Below, piece by piece: positions 17,709 through 26,060 of a stretch of 64,000 bases of DNA. The DNA is from DRPN01 sp964599235 (lineage in GTDB: Bacteria; Bacteroidota; Bacteroidia; Bacteroidales; VadinHA17), in the NCBI GenBank assembly GCA_964599235.1, contig CAZRDX010000055.1:31844-95843 (forward strand), read 5' to 3'. Position numbers and translations under genes: made by a program. Position 1 is the first letter of the stretch. Each line of letters starts with the position of its first letter. The notes beneath the pieces are model-generated. The model saw only the letters and a list, made by a program, of their open reading frames with translations. It ran no database searches and was not told the origin of the DNA.

Positions 17709-18086
17709 ATGGCACGACTTGTAGGGGTAGACCTCCCCAAGAACAAGAGAGGCGAGATCGGCCTCACCTATATTTACGGCATTGGCAGGAGTACTGCCCA
17801 GAAGATCCTTGATCAGGCCGGTATCGACCGGAACATCAAGGTGAAGGACTGGACCGACGAACAGATCGCAGCCCTGAGGAAGATCCTCAACGAGCAGTAC
17901 AAGCTGGAGGGAGAGCTGCGTTCGGAGGTGCAGATGAACATCAAGCGTCTGATGGACATCGGGTGTTACCGGGGGATCCGTCACCGTACCGGCATGCCGG
18001 TGCGCGGACAGCGTACCCGTACCAATGCCCGGACACGCAAGGGTCGCAGAAAGACCATTGCCAACAAGAAGAAGGCAACCAAATAA
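17709..18086 (+). CDS. rpsM: 30S ribosomal protein S13 (uS13)
   Basis: S13, 125 residues, forms bridges to the large subunit and contacts P-site tRNA. LPKNKRGEIGLTYIYGIGRS and the C-terminal MPVRGQRTRTNARTRKGRRK are typical. It opens the alpha-type section. Confidence 0.98.
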   Translation: MARLVGVDLPKNKRGEIGLTYIYGIGRSTAQKILDQAGIDRNIKVKDWTDEQIAALRKILNEQYKLEGELRSEVQMNIKRLMDIGCYRGIRHRTGMPVRGQRTRTNARTRKGRRKTIANKKKATK

Positions 18087-18105
18087 CAAGTAAGCAGTAA
18101 GAAAG

Positions 18106-18495
18106 ATGGCAAAGAAAACGAAATCGTCCAAGAAAAGGGTTGTGAAGGTCGAGCCGGTGGGGCAGGCCCACATCCAGGCCACGTTCAACAATATCATCAT
18201 CTCCATCACCAACAATGCCGGTCAGGTGATCAGCTGGTCGTCGGCCGGTAAGATGGGGTTCAGGGGGTCGAAGAAGAACACCCCCTATGCTGCCCAGGTG
18301 GCTGCCGAGGACTGTGCGCGTACGGCCTATGAGCTGGGGCTCCGCAAGGTGAAGGTCTTCGTCAAAGGCCCCGGCACCGGCCGCGAGTCGGCCATCCGTA
18401 CCATCCACAGCTCGGGACTCGAGGTGACCGAGATCGTCGACGTCACCCCTCTGCCCCATAACGGATGCCGCCCGCCCAAAAGAAGAAGAGTCTGA
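18106..18495 (+). CDS. rpsK: 30S ribosomal protein S11 (uS11)
   Basis: S11 of 129 residues lines the E-site mRNA path of the platform. AHIQATFNNIIISITNNAGQ and the terminal DVTPLPHNGCRPPKRRRV are diagnostic. It lies 19 bp after rpsM. Confidence 0.98.
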   Translation: MAKKTKSSKKRVVKVEPVGQAHIQATFNNIIISITNNAGQVISWSSAGKMGFRGSKKNTPYAAQVAAEDCARTAYELGLRKVKVFVKGPGTGRESAIRTIHSSGLEVTEIVDVTPLPHNGCRPPKRRRV

Positions 18496-18530
18496 TCATT
18501 ACAACACCGAAACAAGTAATTTAGGAAACA

Positions 18531-19139
18531 ATGGCAAGATACAGAGGGCCCAAGTCGAAAATAGCCCGGAAACTGGGAGAACCCGTTTTCGGACCGGATA
18601 AGTATTTCGAGAAGAAGAACTATCCCCCGGGGATGCATGGTCAGAACAAGCGCCGGAGGAAGACCTCGGAATATGGCATCCAGCTGAAAGAGAAGCAGAA
18701 GGCGAAGTATACCTACGGGGTGCTGGAGCGTCAGTTCCGCAACCTGTTCAAGAAGGCTTCGGCAGCCAAAGGAGTCACCGGGGAGGTGTTACTCCAGCTG
18801 CTCGAGTCGCGCCTCGACAATGTGGTGTACCGTCTGGGTATCGCCCCCACACGGGCTGCCGCCCGTCAGCTGGTGAGCCACCGTCATATCACCGTGAACG
18901 GACGGGTGGTCAACATCCCCTCTTACCAGCTGCGTCCCGGCGACATCGTCGGCGTGCGCGAACGGTCCAAATCGCTCGAGGTGATCACCGAATCGCTGGC
19001 CTCCCAGCGCCATACCCAGTACGGATGGCTGGAATGGGACGAAGCACAGATGTCCGGAAAATTCATGAGCGTGCCGCAGCGTGAGGAGATCCCTGAGAAC
19101 ATCAAGGAGAACCTGATCGTCGAACTTTATTCGAAATAA
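18531..19139 (+). CDS. rpsD: 30S ribosomal protein S4 (uS4)
   Basis: A 202-residue S4 that initiates 30S assembly. The S4 RNA-binding domain is seen as SRLDNVVYRLGIAPTRAAAR followed by QLVSHRHITVNGRVVN. There is no N-terminal cysteine cluster, so this is the zinc-independent form. Confidence 0.98.
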   Translation: MARYRGPKSKIARKLGEPVFGPDKYFEKKNYPPGMHGQNKRRRKTSEYGIQLKEKQKAKYTYGVLERQFRNLFKKASAAKGVTGEVLLQLLESRLDNVVYRLGIAPTRAAARQLVSHRHITVNGRVVNIPSYQLRPGDIVGVRERSKSLEVITESLASQRHTQYGWLEWDEAQMSGKFMSVPQREEIPENIKENLIVELYSK

Positions 19140-19158
19140 TCCTAAACAACTTCTATAC

Positions 19159-20151
19159 ATGGCTATCTTAGCTTTTCAGAAACCGGACAAAGTGATCATG
19201 CTGGAGGCTTCGGATTACTTTGGTAAATTCGAGTTCAGGCCTCTGGAACCGGGTTACGGTATTACCATAGGGAACGCCCTGCGGCGTATCCTTCTCTCCT
19301 CGCTCGAGGGGTATGCCATTGTCACCGTCAAGATCGACGGCGTCGACCATGAGTTCTCCACCATCAAGGGTGTGATGGAGGATGTGACCGAGATCGTCCT
19401 CAATCTTAAACAGATCCGTTTCAAGAAACGTGTCGAGGATGCTACCGAGGAGAAGGTGATGGTGACGGTTACGGGCCAGGAAGAGCTCAAGGCCGGCGAT
19501 ATCGCCAAGTATCTCAACAATTTCGAAGTGCTCAATCCCAACCTCGTGATCTGCCACATGGAGCCCGATGTGACGCTTCGTATGGAGATCGCGATCAACA
19601 AAGGACGGGGTTATGTACCTTCGGAGGAGAACCAGCCTGAGGATGCTCCGTTCGGTCTTATCGCGCTTGATGCCATCTATACGCCCATCAAGAACGTCAA
19701 GTACACGGTCGAGAACTACCGTGTCGAACAGAAGACCGACTATGAGAAGCTGATCATCGAGATCACCACCGACGGGTCGATCCATCCGAAGGAGGCCCTC
19801 AAGGAGGCTGCCAAGATCCTCATCCATCACTTCATGCTCTTCTCGGATGAGAAGATCACCCTCGACCAGCAGGAAGAGATGGCCAATGAGGAGTTCGACG
19901 AGGAGATCCTCCACATGCGTCAGAAGCTCAAGACCAAGCTGGTCGACCTGGACCTCTCGGTCAGGGCTCTGAACTGTCTCAAAGCTGCCGAGGTGGAGAC
20001 CTTGGGCGACCTGGTCAAGTACAACAAGTCGGATCTTCTGAAGTTCCGCAACTTCGGGAAGAAATCCCTGGCCGAGCTGAGCGAGTTGCTGGAGGAACAG
20101 GGGCTGCAGTTCGGGATGGATACCAGCAAGTACAAACTGGACAAAGATTAA
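19159..20151 (+). CDS. rpoA: DNA-directed RNA polymerase subunit alpha
   Basis: The 330-residue alpha subunit. The N-terminal dimerisation domain has the signature GYGITIGNALRRILLSSLEG. After a short linker the C-terminal domain, which contacts UP elements and activators, has VRALNCLKAAEVETLGDLVK and KFRNFGKKSLAELSELLEEQ. It sits between rpsD and rplQ as in other bacteria. Confidence 0.98.
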   Translation: MAILAFQKPDKVIMLEASDYFGKFEFRPLEPGYGITIGNALRRILLSSLEGYAIVTVKIDGVDHEFSTIKGVMEDVTEIVLNLKQIRFKKRVEDATEEKVMVTVTGQEELKAGDIAKYLNNFEVLNPNLVICHMEPDVTLRMEIAINKGRGYVPSEENQPEDAPFGLIALDAIYTPIKNVKYTVENYRVEQKTDYEKLIIEITTDGSIHPKEALKEAAKILIHHFMLFSDEKITLDQQEEMANEEFDEEILHMRQKLKTKLVDLDLSVRALNCLKAAEVETLGDLVKYNKSDLLKFRNFGKKSLAELSELLEEQGLQFGMDTSKYKLDKD

Positions 20152-20179
20152 TATTAACAGGATTTAAGGATTTACGACG

Positions 20180-20884
20180 ATGCGACACAGGAAAGGATTC
20201 AACCATCTGGGGAGAAAGAGCGCTCACCGGCAGGCGATGCTGGCCAACATGGCCGTTTCGCTGATCATGCATAAAAGGATCACCACCACGCTGGCCAAGG
20301 CCAAGGCCCTGCGTATGTATGTGGAACCGCTCATTACGCGCTCCAAGGAGGATACCACCCACTCGCGCAGGGTCGTCTTCTCCTATCTGAAGAACAAATA
20401 TGCAGTGGCGGAGCTTTTCCGGGAGATCTCACCCAAGGTGGCTGACCGCCCGGGAGGGTACACCCGCATCCTGAAATTGGGCCATCGTCCCGGTGACAAT
20501 GCCGAGATGTGTCTTATCGAGCTGGTCGACTACAACGAGGCCATGCTGGGAACCAAGGAAGAGACACGTGGCCGTACGCGGCGGGGTCGTCGCCGTCGCA
20601 AGGGTGGCAGCACCCAGCCGGCCGACACCACAGAAACCCGGTCGACCACCCAAGCCTCCGGCGAAGAGACCGCTGCGACACCCGAGGTGAAAGAAGAACA
20701 ATCTGCCTCCGCGGAGAAAAGCTCCAAAGAACAGACAAAGGCAGAAGAAAAGCAGCCTGAACAGGATGCGGAACAGAACAAGGTGAAAGCAGCAGCTGAG
20801 CCCGCCGAGGAAGAAAAGAAAGAAGAACAACCTGCCAAAGAGGAAAAGAAAGCAGAGAAAAAGGGAGAAGACAAAAAAGCGTGA
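20180..20884 (+). CDS. rplQ: 50S ribosomal protein L17 with long low-complexity tail (bL17)
   Basis: Residues 1 to about 122 are a standard L17 (MRHRKGFNHLGRKSAHRQAM, then HKRITTTLAKAKALR). The protein continues to 234 residues, roughly twice the E. coli length. A basic patch (GRTRRGRRRRKGG, about 131-143) is followed by about 90 residues rich in Ala, Glu, Lys, Gln and Thr with no predicted fold. Bacteroidetes L17 proteins often carry tails, but this one is long. It is the last gene of the cluster and is followed by a terminator. Confidence 0.96.
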   Translation: MRHRKGFNHLGRKSAHRQAMLANMAVSLIMHKRITTTLAKAKALRMYVEPLITRSKEDTTHSRRVVFSYLKNKYAVAELFREISPKVADRPGGYTRILKLGHRPGDNAEMCLIELVDYNEAMLGTKEETRGRTRRGRRRRKGGSTQPADTTETRSTTQASGEETAATPEVKEEQSASAEKSSKEQTKAEEKQPEQDAEQNKVKAAAEPAEEEKKEEQPAKEEKKAEKKGEDKKA

Positions 20885-20905
20885 AACGAGTTTTCAGCAT
20901 CACGG

Positions 20906-20944
20906 AGATCCGCCGCTGTCATCCCGACCGGCGGATCTTTTTTT
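20906..20944 (+). terminator. Intrinsic terminator of the ribosomal protein cluster
   Basis: A 10-bp perfect stem (AGATCCGCCG / CGGCGGATCT) with a 13-nt loop is followed by seven T. It starts 22 bp after the rplQ stop. Confidence 0.9.
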
Positions 20945-20970
20945 GCATCTTTTCCCCGGTTTTCTTCGGG

Positions 20971-21001
20971 TTGTTTATGTTTCAGAATATTGCCATCTTT
21001 A
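20971..21001 (+). promoter_or_regulatory. Weak promoter candidate for the SpoIIE-type phosphatase
   Basis: TTG (20971-20973) and CATCTTTA (20994-21001) lie 20 bp apart. The spacing is right but the -7 element has two mismatches to TAnnTTTG. Confidence 0.3.
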
Positions 21002-21053
21002 CACGAAAGGGAGATGTGCTGCGGAAATGGGTGAAAGGTCTATTGTTGGATAG

Positions 21054-22412
21054 ATGCGTTCGATCTACAGAGGGCTCATCACGGGATTGTTGATTTTGTT
21101 GGGGTATGGTGGAGGTGTGCTCGCTGCTCAGGAGGATGAGGCATGCTCTGCTGTCAAGGTGCGTTATCTGACGCGTCAGGGGTGGCAGAACCTGCCGGCA
21201 GACACGTTGCTGCATCTGCGTCTGCGCAGTCATACCCTCCTGGAGATAGAGTTCCCCGACGGCTGTTTCCATGACAGTCTGTTGCAGTACAGGCTGGCAG
21301 GTCATGACACGGGATGGACCACTCTCCGGGCGGGGCGGCCGGCTTACCTTACCGGTTTTTCTTCCAGACGGTATGTCCTGTATGTACGCTATTTTCTTGA
21401 TCCTGACGGATGGTCGGCCCCGAAGCGTGTGCTCACCCTGGAGGTAAGGATCCCTTTCCGTACCACCGGTGCCGCCCAGCTCATCCTGGTGCTGCTCATT
21501 TTGCTCCTTTTTTATCTCTATCTTCGTTACCGTACCCGCACATTGCGCCGTACCAATCAGATCCTCAGGGAGAAAGAACGTATAGGACGTGAGGTGCAGA
21601 AGCAGCGGGACCAGCTCAGTGCGATGCACAAGGATCTTACCGACAGCATCCGTTATGCCCGCAAGATCCAGCAGGCTCTGCTGCCTTCCGATTACTATTT
21701 CCACAGTCATTTTCCGGAGGCTTTCATCCTTTACATGCCGCGTGACATCGTCAGCGGCGATTTCTATTGGATCCATGCCAAGGATGAACGTCTCTTCTTT
21801 GCCGTGGCCGACTGCACCGGACATGGTGTCCCGGGAGCTTTCATGTCGATGATCGGCTTTGAGATCCTGGATAAGATCATCAATGATCAGGGGTTGGTCC
21901 ATCCGGGCGAGATCCTCAACATCCTCAACTATGGCATCAGCAACACCTTCAGCAGGGGAGAAGAAGACCTCCTGCTCAAGGATGGCATGGACATCAGTTT
22001 CTGTACGTTGGACAGGGAGAAGCAGGTCCTGGAGTTTGCCGGTGCTTTTCACACTCTTTATCTCATTCGTGAGAACAAACTGCTGGAGTTCAAGGGCGAC
22101 AGGGTGTCAGTCGGGCTTGGTGAGTCGGAGGGCGGAGAGTCGTTCACCAATCATGTCATTCCTTTGCAGGAGCATGACAAGCTGTATCTTTTTACCGACG
22201 GCTTTCCCGATCAGTTCGGCGGGCCCGGTGGCAAGAAATACATGTACCGGAGGTTCCGGCATCTGCTGCTCTCGGTGCACGAGCTGCCCATGGAACGACA
22301 GAAACAGATCCTCTACGAAAGCTTCGTTTTCTGGAAGGGGGATTACAGGCAGGTGGACGATATTCTGATCATGGGGATGGATCCGCTGGCCAGCAGCCGC
22401 CCCATCATTTGA
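21054..22412 (+). CDS. Membrane-anchored PP2C/SpoIIE-family serine phosphatase
   Basis: The 452-residue protein has an N-terminal signal peptide (cleavage near LAAQE). An extracytoplasmic beta-rich region resembling a Y_Y_Y/two-component sensor tail follows. One membrane segment lies at about 138-160, then a short coiled coil and a cytoplasmic SpoIIE phosphatase domain. RYARKIQQALLP introduces the domain; metal-binding Asp residues are in DIVSGDFYW, VADCTGHGVPGAFMSMIG and FTDGFPDQFGG. Such enzymes dephosphorylate anti-sigma-factor antagonists or similar partners in signal pathways. No partner kinase or STAS protein is adjacent. It is convergent with, and overlaps by 8 bp, the hybrid kinase gene. 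Confidence 0.85.
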   Translation: MRSIYRGLITGLLILLGYGGGVLAAQEDEACSAVKVRYLTRQGWQNLPADTLLHLRLRSHTLLEIEFPDGCFHDSLLQYRLAGHDTGWTTLRAGRPAYLTGFSSRRYVLYVRYFLDPDGWSAPKRVLTLEVRIPFRTTGAAQLILVLLILLLFYLYLRYRTRTLRRTNQILREKERIGREVQKQRDQLSAMHKDLTDSIRYARKIQQALLPSDYYFHSHFPEAFILYMPRDIVSGDFYWIHAKDERLFFAVADCTGHGVPGAFMSMIGFEILDKIINDQGLVHPGEILNILNYGISNTFSRGEEDLLLKDGMDISFCTLDREKQVLEFAGAFHTLYLIRENKLLEFKGDRVSVGLGESEGGESFTNHVIPLQEHDKLYLFTDGFPDQFGGPGGKKYMYRRFRHLLLSVHELPMERQKQILYESFVFWKGDYRQVDDILIMGMDPLASSRPII

Positions 22413-24153
22413 GCAGTTCTTCCATGATCCGGATAAGGGTCTGGATCTGGAAAGGTTTGCTGATATACTCATCCATGCCTGACGAGATACATGTCTCCCG
22501 GTCGCCCAGCATGGCATTGGCCGTGATGGCAATGATGGGGGTGTGGGTGTTGGTGGAGGTCTCTATCTCACGGATCTTGCGTGTCACCGTAATACCGTCC
22601 ATCTTGGGCATCTGGATGTCCATCAGGATGAAATCGTACCGCGTGGTTCCGTAAAGATCGAGAGCTTCCTTGCCATCCTGTGCGATGTCGATCTGCTTGA
22701 CGTATTTCTGAAGGCTCAGCTTGACGATCTTCTGGTTGATGGGGTTGTCTTCGGCCAGAAGGACGATGGCATCGCTGAGTTTTTTCTTCTGGCCCGCGGG
22801 AATGCCGGCAACCGGCATGGCAGTCATTTCGGAACGCGTTTCCTTCACCTTCCTGAAAGGAACGGTCACTTTCAGACAAGGAGTCTTACCGTCCTCGAAG
22901 CGGGTGAGCTCCAGCGAACCGCCCAGCTGACGGACCAGACTGCGTGCCAGCAGGAGGTTGATGTACTGGAAATCTTCCGGGTCACTCAGTACCCGCACTC
23001 CCTGGTCAGCCAGACGCGTCAAATGAAGGAAACGTTTCTGGTCGAACAGAGGACGGTCGCAACGGAAGAAAAGAGTGAGCAGGATTTTGTCACCTTGTTC
23101 CTCCTTTTTCAGGGTTATAGTGGTCTGAAGCTGCTCCTCCTGCTGATTGCGGAAGATCCCTTCCATCACGTTCATGATGATCTGTTTCAGGATGACACGG
23201 TCGCCCTGTAGGGTCAGGGATGTCTCCTCCTCTCCGGGAAAGGTGATATGCAGCTTGTTGCCGTATTGCTTTGGTGCGAGTTCTTTCAACTGGGAAAAAA
23301 TCTCCGAAAGACGGAACGGCTCATAGCCGATCTGTTTGATCGGGGTGGTGAATGCTCCCGTCTCGGTGATGGAATCCACCACCTGGATCAGGTTGGTGGT
23401 CGAGACCATGATCATCTCGAACATCTCCCGGTCCTCATCGGCGATACGGGTTTTCTTCAGAAGGCTCTCAAAGGCTACAATATCGTTGAGCGGCGTGCGG
23501 ATCTGGTGTGACAACTGCGTGAGGAAACGGTCCTTCTTCTCGTTCTCTTTCAGGATCAGCTCCTTGGCTTCACGCACTTTCTCCAGAGACATGTTCAGGT
23601 ACCAGTTGTAGATGTTGCCCATCAACCAGAGAAATCCATAGATGAACAAGATATGGATCTTATGACTCAGCGGCATGAACAGATCCGTATGGTCGGGAGA
23701 GATCCAGTAGAACAGCACAAAGATCACTAACAGAAGAAGGAAAAAAGAGAACCAGTTTCCCCGTTTCTGACCCAGCAGGTAGATCCCCAGCATGGGATAG
23801 ACAAGCGCCCAGTAAACCACCCAGTTCTCACGGATCAAAACAAAAAGAAAAAAAACCCCGATGGCCAGGGTGCCAACCAGATATCCCAACGCAAACCAAA
23901 GGTATTTCTGGGTTCTCTTGAAGATGAGAATGTTCAGGGCATAGACCCCTACCGAACCCAGCAAAAAATAGAGGGTGGAGATATATGTGGCGTGCTGGAC
24001 CACGGAAAAGATGAGGATCACCGGGATCATCAGCACGATGAAGATCGAAAGCAGGTTGATCACCAGGATCTTGGGTCGGTACTCATCAGCCTGGGGACCC
24101 TGATAATCCAGCATCAGTATGTTCAGTAACCTGGTGATTCGTTCCGTCGTCAC
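22405..24153 (-). CDS. Hybrid sensor histidine kinase with degenerate ATP-binding domain and REC domain
   Basis: This 582-residue protein has about six membrane helices (about 30-180), a HisKA dimerisation domain with an intact H-box (LSHQIRTPLND, His216) and a C-terminal receiver domain (about 462-582) with phospho-acceptor Asp512 in LMDIQMPKMDG. The HATPase region between (about 280-435) keeps the overall pattern but not the key boxes. The N-box Asn is Gly332, the DxGxG box is replaced by RCDRPLF, and the GLGL box reads INLL. I infer little or no kinase activity. It may act as a phosphatase, relay or sensor scaffold. The start is GTG at 24153; an ATG 13 codons later (24114) is an alternative. 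Confidence 0.82.
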   Translation of the reverse strand: MTTERITRLLNILMLDYQGPQADEYRPKILVINLLSIFIVLMIPVILIFSVVQHATYISTLYFLLGSVGVYALNILIFKRTQKYLWFALGYLVGTLAIGVFFLFVLIRENWVVYWALVYPMLGIYLLGQKRGNWFSFFLLLLVIFVLFYWISPDHTDLFMPLSHKIHILFIYGFLWLMGNIYNWYLNMSLEKVREAKELILKENEKKDRFLTQLSHQIRTPLNDIVAFESLLKKTRIADEDREMFEMIMVSTTNLIQVVDSITETGAFTTPIKQIGYEPFRLSEIFSQLKELAPKQYGNKLHITFPGEEETSLTLQGDRVILKQIIMNVMEGIFRNQQEEQLQTTITLKKEEQGDKILLTLFFRCDRPLFDQKRFLHLTRLADQGVRVLSDPEDFQYINLLLARSLVRQLGGSLELTRFEDGKTPCLKVTVPFRKVKETRSEMTAMPVAGIPAGQKKKLSDAIVLLAEDNPINQKIVKLSLQKYVKQIDIAQDGKEALDLYGTTRYDFILMDIQMPKMDGITVTRKIREIETSTNTHTPIIAITANAMLGDRETCISSGMDEYISKPFQIQTLIRIMEELLK

Positions 24154-24218
24154 GGGTTTTTCGAAGGTATTTTTTACGGCTTCAAAAATACATCAAATTT
24201 TACGGTAAGGTATGAAAT

Positions 24219-24251
24219 TTGTTCGGTTTTTGGAGAAAAAATGTTACTTTG
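24219..24251 (+). promoter_or_regulatory. Promoter candidate upstream of the exported protein at 24289
   Basis: TTG (24219-24221) and TTACTTTG (24244-24251, one mismatch to TAnnTTTG) are 22 bp apart, slightly wide. The site lies about 38 bp before the first ATG. Confidence 0.35.
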
Positions 24252-24288
24252 AAACACCTCCCGGCGGAGGAAAAAAAGAAGATGTGAG

Positions 24289-25053
24289 ATGTTCAGGGGA
24301 CAAGTAAGCAGGCAGACAGAGTGGATGCGTAAGCTCGTTGGGGTGGCGGGGCTGTGGATGCTGATCATGGGGTTTTCGGTCCAGGCACAACCCCGTGTTG
24401 CACCTCTCGGGCATGAGCGGGACGACACGTTGCGTACGGCAGAGCTGGACCGTGATTTCCGTTTCAAGGACGGCATCTTTCTCAACTTCGACCAGGTGAA
24501 GGCCAACGATCCCATCCCCAAAGCTTATATCGTGACGATCGTACCTTTGAACGACCAGGCTTTTTACGACAAGGTGCTCTCGCACGACATCATCACCTAT
24601 TATGATGACCAGGGGTACCGTCATCAGGTGAAGCGCGACAACATCTGGGGCTATTCTCGCAACGGCATCCTGTATGTTCAGGTGGACGGCCATTTCAACA
24701 GGATCACCATCGTGGGAGGTATCTGTCATTTCGTGGGAACACGCACAGTACTTGATACAAGGTACTACAATCCGTACAACAGTTTTTATTATCCTGCCTA
24801 CGGCTATTATTACCCACCCGCCTATACGGCTACCACCTACGAACGTACGGAGATGCGGCAGTTCATCCTCGACTTTGAGACGGGGAAGATCATGGAGTAT
24901 ACCAATCAGAGTGTGGAAGTGGCCTTGATGCGTGATCCTGAGCTGTACGATGAGTACGTCCGTCTGGGACCTACCAAGAAAAAGCAGATGCGTTTTATGT
25001 ACATTCGCAAGTTCAACGAACGCAATCCCGTTTATCTTCCGGTCCGGGAATAG
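24289..25053 (+). CDS. Uncharacterised exported protein, Tyr-rich
   Basis: I do not recognise this family. From the first ATG the protein has 254 residues; a second ATG at 24325 gives a more typical signal peptide (MRKLVGVAGLWMLIMGF, then VQAQ as cleavage site). The mature part begins with a charged region and a beta-rich segment (about 60-155). A Tyr/Pro-rich stretch at about 159-180 follows, then a helical C-terminus ending FNERNPVYLPVRE. It is therefore likely periplasmic or surface-associated. The downstream gene at 25107 is also exported and co-oriented after 53 bp, so the two may be co-transcribed. Confidence 0.75.
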   Translation: MFRGQVSRQTEWMRKLVGVAGLWMLIMGFSVQAQPRVAPLGHERDDTLRTAELDRDFRFKDGIFLNFDQVKANDPIPKAYIVTIVPLNDQAFYDKVLSHDIITYYDDQGYRHQVKRDNIWGYSRNGILYVQVDGHFNRITIVGGICHFVGTRTVLDTRYYNPYNSFYYPAYGYYYPPAYTATTYERTEMRQFILDFETGKIMEYTNQSVEVALMRDPELYDEYVRLGPTKKKQMRFMYIRKFNERNPVYLPVRE

Positions 25054-25106
25054 GAGGAAGTGCGGGCGACAGAGCGAACAAGCGATCTTAACAAAAACCC
25101 AATATC

Positions 25107-25958
25107 ATGAAAAAGAGCCTGTTTATGACAGTACTCCTGGGCCTTTCCGTAATGCTCTCTGCCCAGGGGCCTTTCCCCACGGAGGATCAGATGAAAGCTT
25201 TTCGTGCTTCGACCACCTGTGTGGTTCTCGAAGACGATCCTTTTTCCCTTTTCAATCCGGTCATCAAGGAAGCTGTCAAGAAGGTGTGGACCATCACCTC
25301 TTATGAGTTTATTTCCACCGGTGAGTTCCAGAAACGTATGAAAGATCCTTCCTACTCTTTTCTGGTGCTCACCTCTACTGCCTTCGAGAAGGACCGGGCA
25401 GGGGCGAAGTATGATTTTCTCAACCTGCTGCAGGGTGACCCGGTCAACAATCTCTCCAAGCTGCCTGAGTTCTGCTCATTCCCTCTGGCCTATTCCAATA
25501 CGGATGATGATGGATATGTGGCCAAGATGGAGGTGATCGTTCGTTTCGTCCAGCAGCATGTCACCCGTATCCTGGAACATCCGGGCAGTCCTTCCTTGAA
25601 ATATCGCTATCTGAAATATTACAACGTCAACATGCAGGATCTGGGTGATAAGGAGCTTTGGCTGGCAAAGGAGGACCTGGTCCCGGAGCTGCGGGAAGAG
25701 GCTGCGGTGAAAGCCCTCTATCCTCATCCTTTCCGGCTGGTCAGCAGGGACGAGATCGACAAGGCACTCAACGACCCGCCTGCCGGGATGGCCTTCCTTT
25801 TTGTGGTGAAACCCGGTGACGAAGGCGACGAAGGACGGGTCTACAAGATGATCCTCGATCCGCAGGGGAAGATGTATTATTTCAACTACCATCTCATCTC
25901 TAAGAAGAAACCCAACGGCTTCCTCCCTTCCGACCTCAAACGTCTCGGCAAGTTCTGA
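25107..25958 (+). CDS. Uncharacterised exported protein
   Basis: A 283-residue protein with a clear signal peptide (MKKSLFMTVLLGLSVMLSAQ). The mature protein looks alpha/beta: a VVLEDDPFSLFNPVIKEAVK segment, TSTAFEK followed by a strand-like LNLL region, and a helical middle part. The C-terminus reads FNYHLISKKKPNGFLPSDLK. No catalytic motif or known domain was recognised. It may form a unit with the preceding exported protein. A terminator follows. Confidence 0.78.
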   Translation: MKKSLFMTVLLGLSVMLSAQGPFPTEDQMKAFRASTTCVVLEDDPFSLFNPVIKEAVKKVWTITSYEFISTGEFQKRMKDPSYSFLVLTSTAFEKDRAGAKYDFLNLLQGDPVNNLSKLPEFCSFPLAYSNTDDDGYVAKMEVIVRFVQQHVTRILEHPGSPSLKYRYLKYYNVNMQDLGDKELWLAKEDLVPELREEAAVKALYPHPFRLVSRDEIDKALNDPPAGMAFLFVVKPGDEGDEGRVYKMILDPQGKMYYFNYHLISKKKPNGFLPSDLKRLGKF

Positions 25959-25977
25959 CACCGGCAGCGCCTCCTTA

Positions 25978-26011
25978 CCCCTCTTCCACAAAGGGGAGGG
26001 GATGGTTTTTT
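25978..26011 (+). terminator. Probable intrinsic terminator
   Basis: CCCCTC (25978-25983) pairs with GAGGGG (25996-26001) around a 12-nt loop. After ATGG come six T. It lies 20 bp after the stop of the exported protein gene. Confidence 0.6.
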
Positions 26012-26036
26012 GTTGCCGATTTTGATGATATCTTTG
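26010..26036 (+). promoter_or_regulatory. hisS promoter candidate
   Basis: TATCTTTG (26029-26036) is an exact -7 match, 24 bp before the hisS ATG. The nearest TTG (26010-26012) is 16 bp upstream, shorter than usual. Confidence 0.5.
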
Positions 26037-26060
26037 TTCTTCGTATCAAGCTAACGATCC

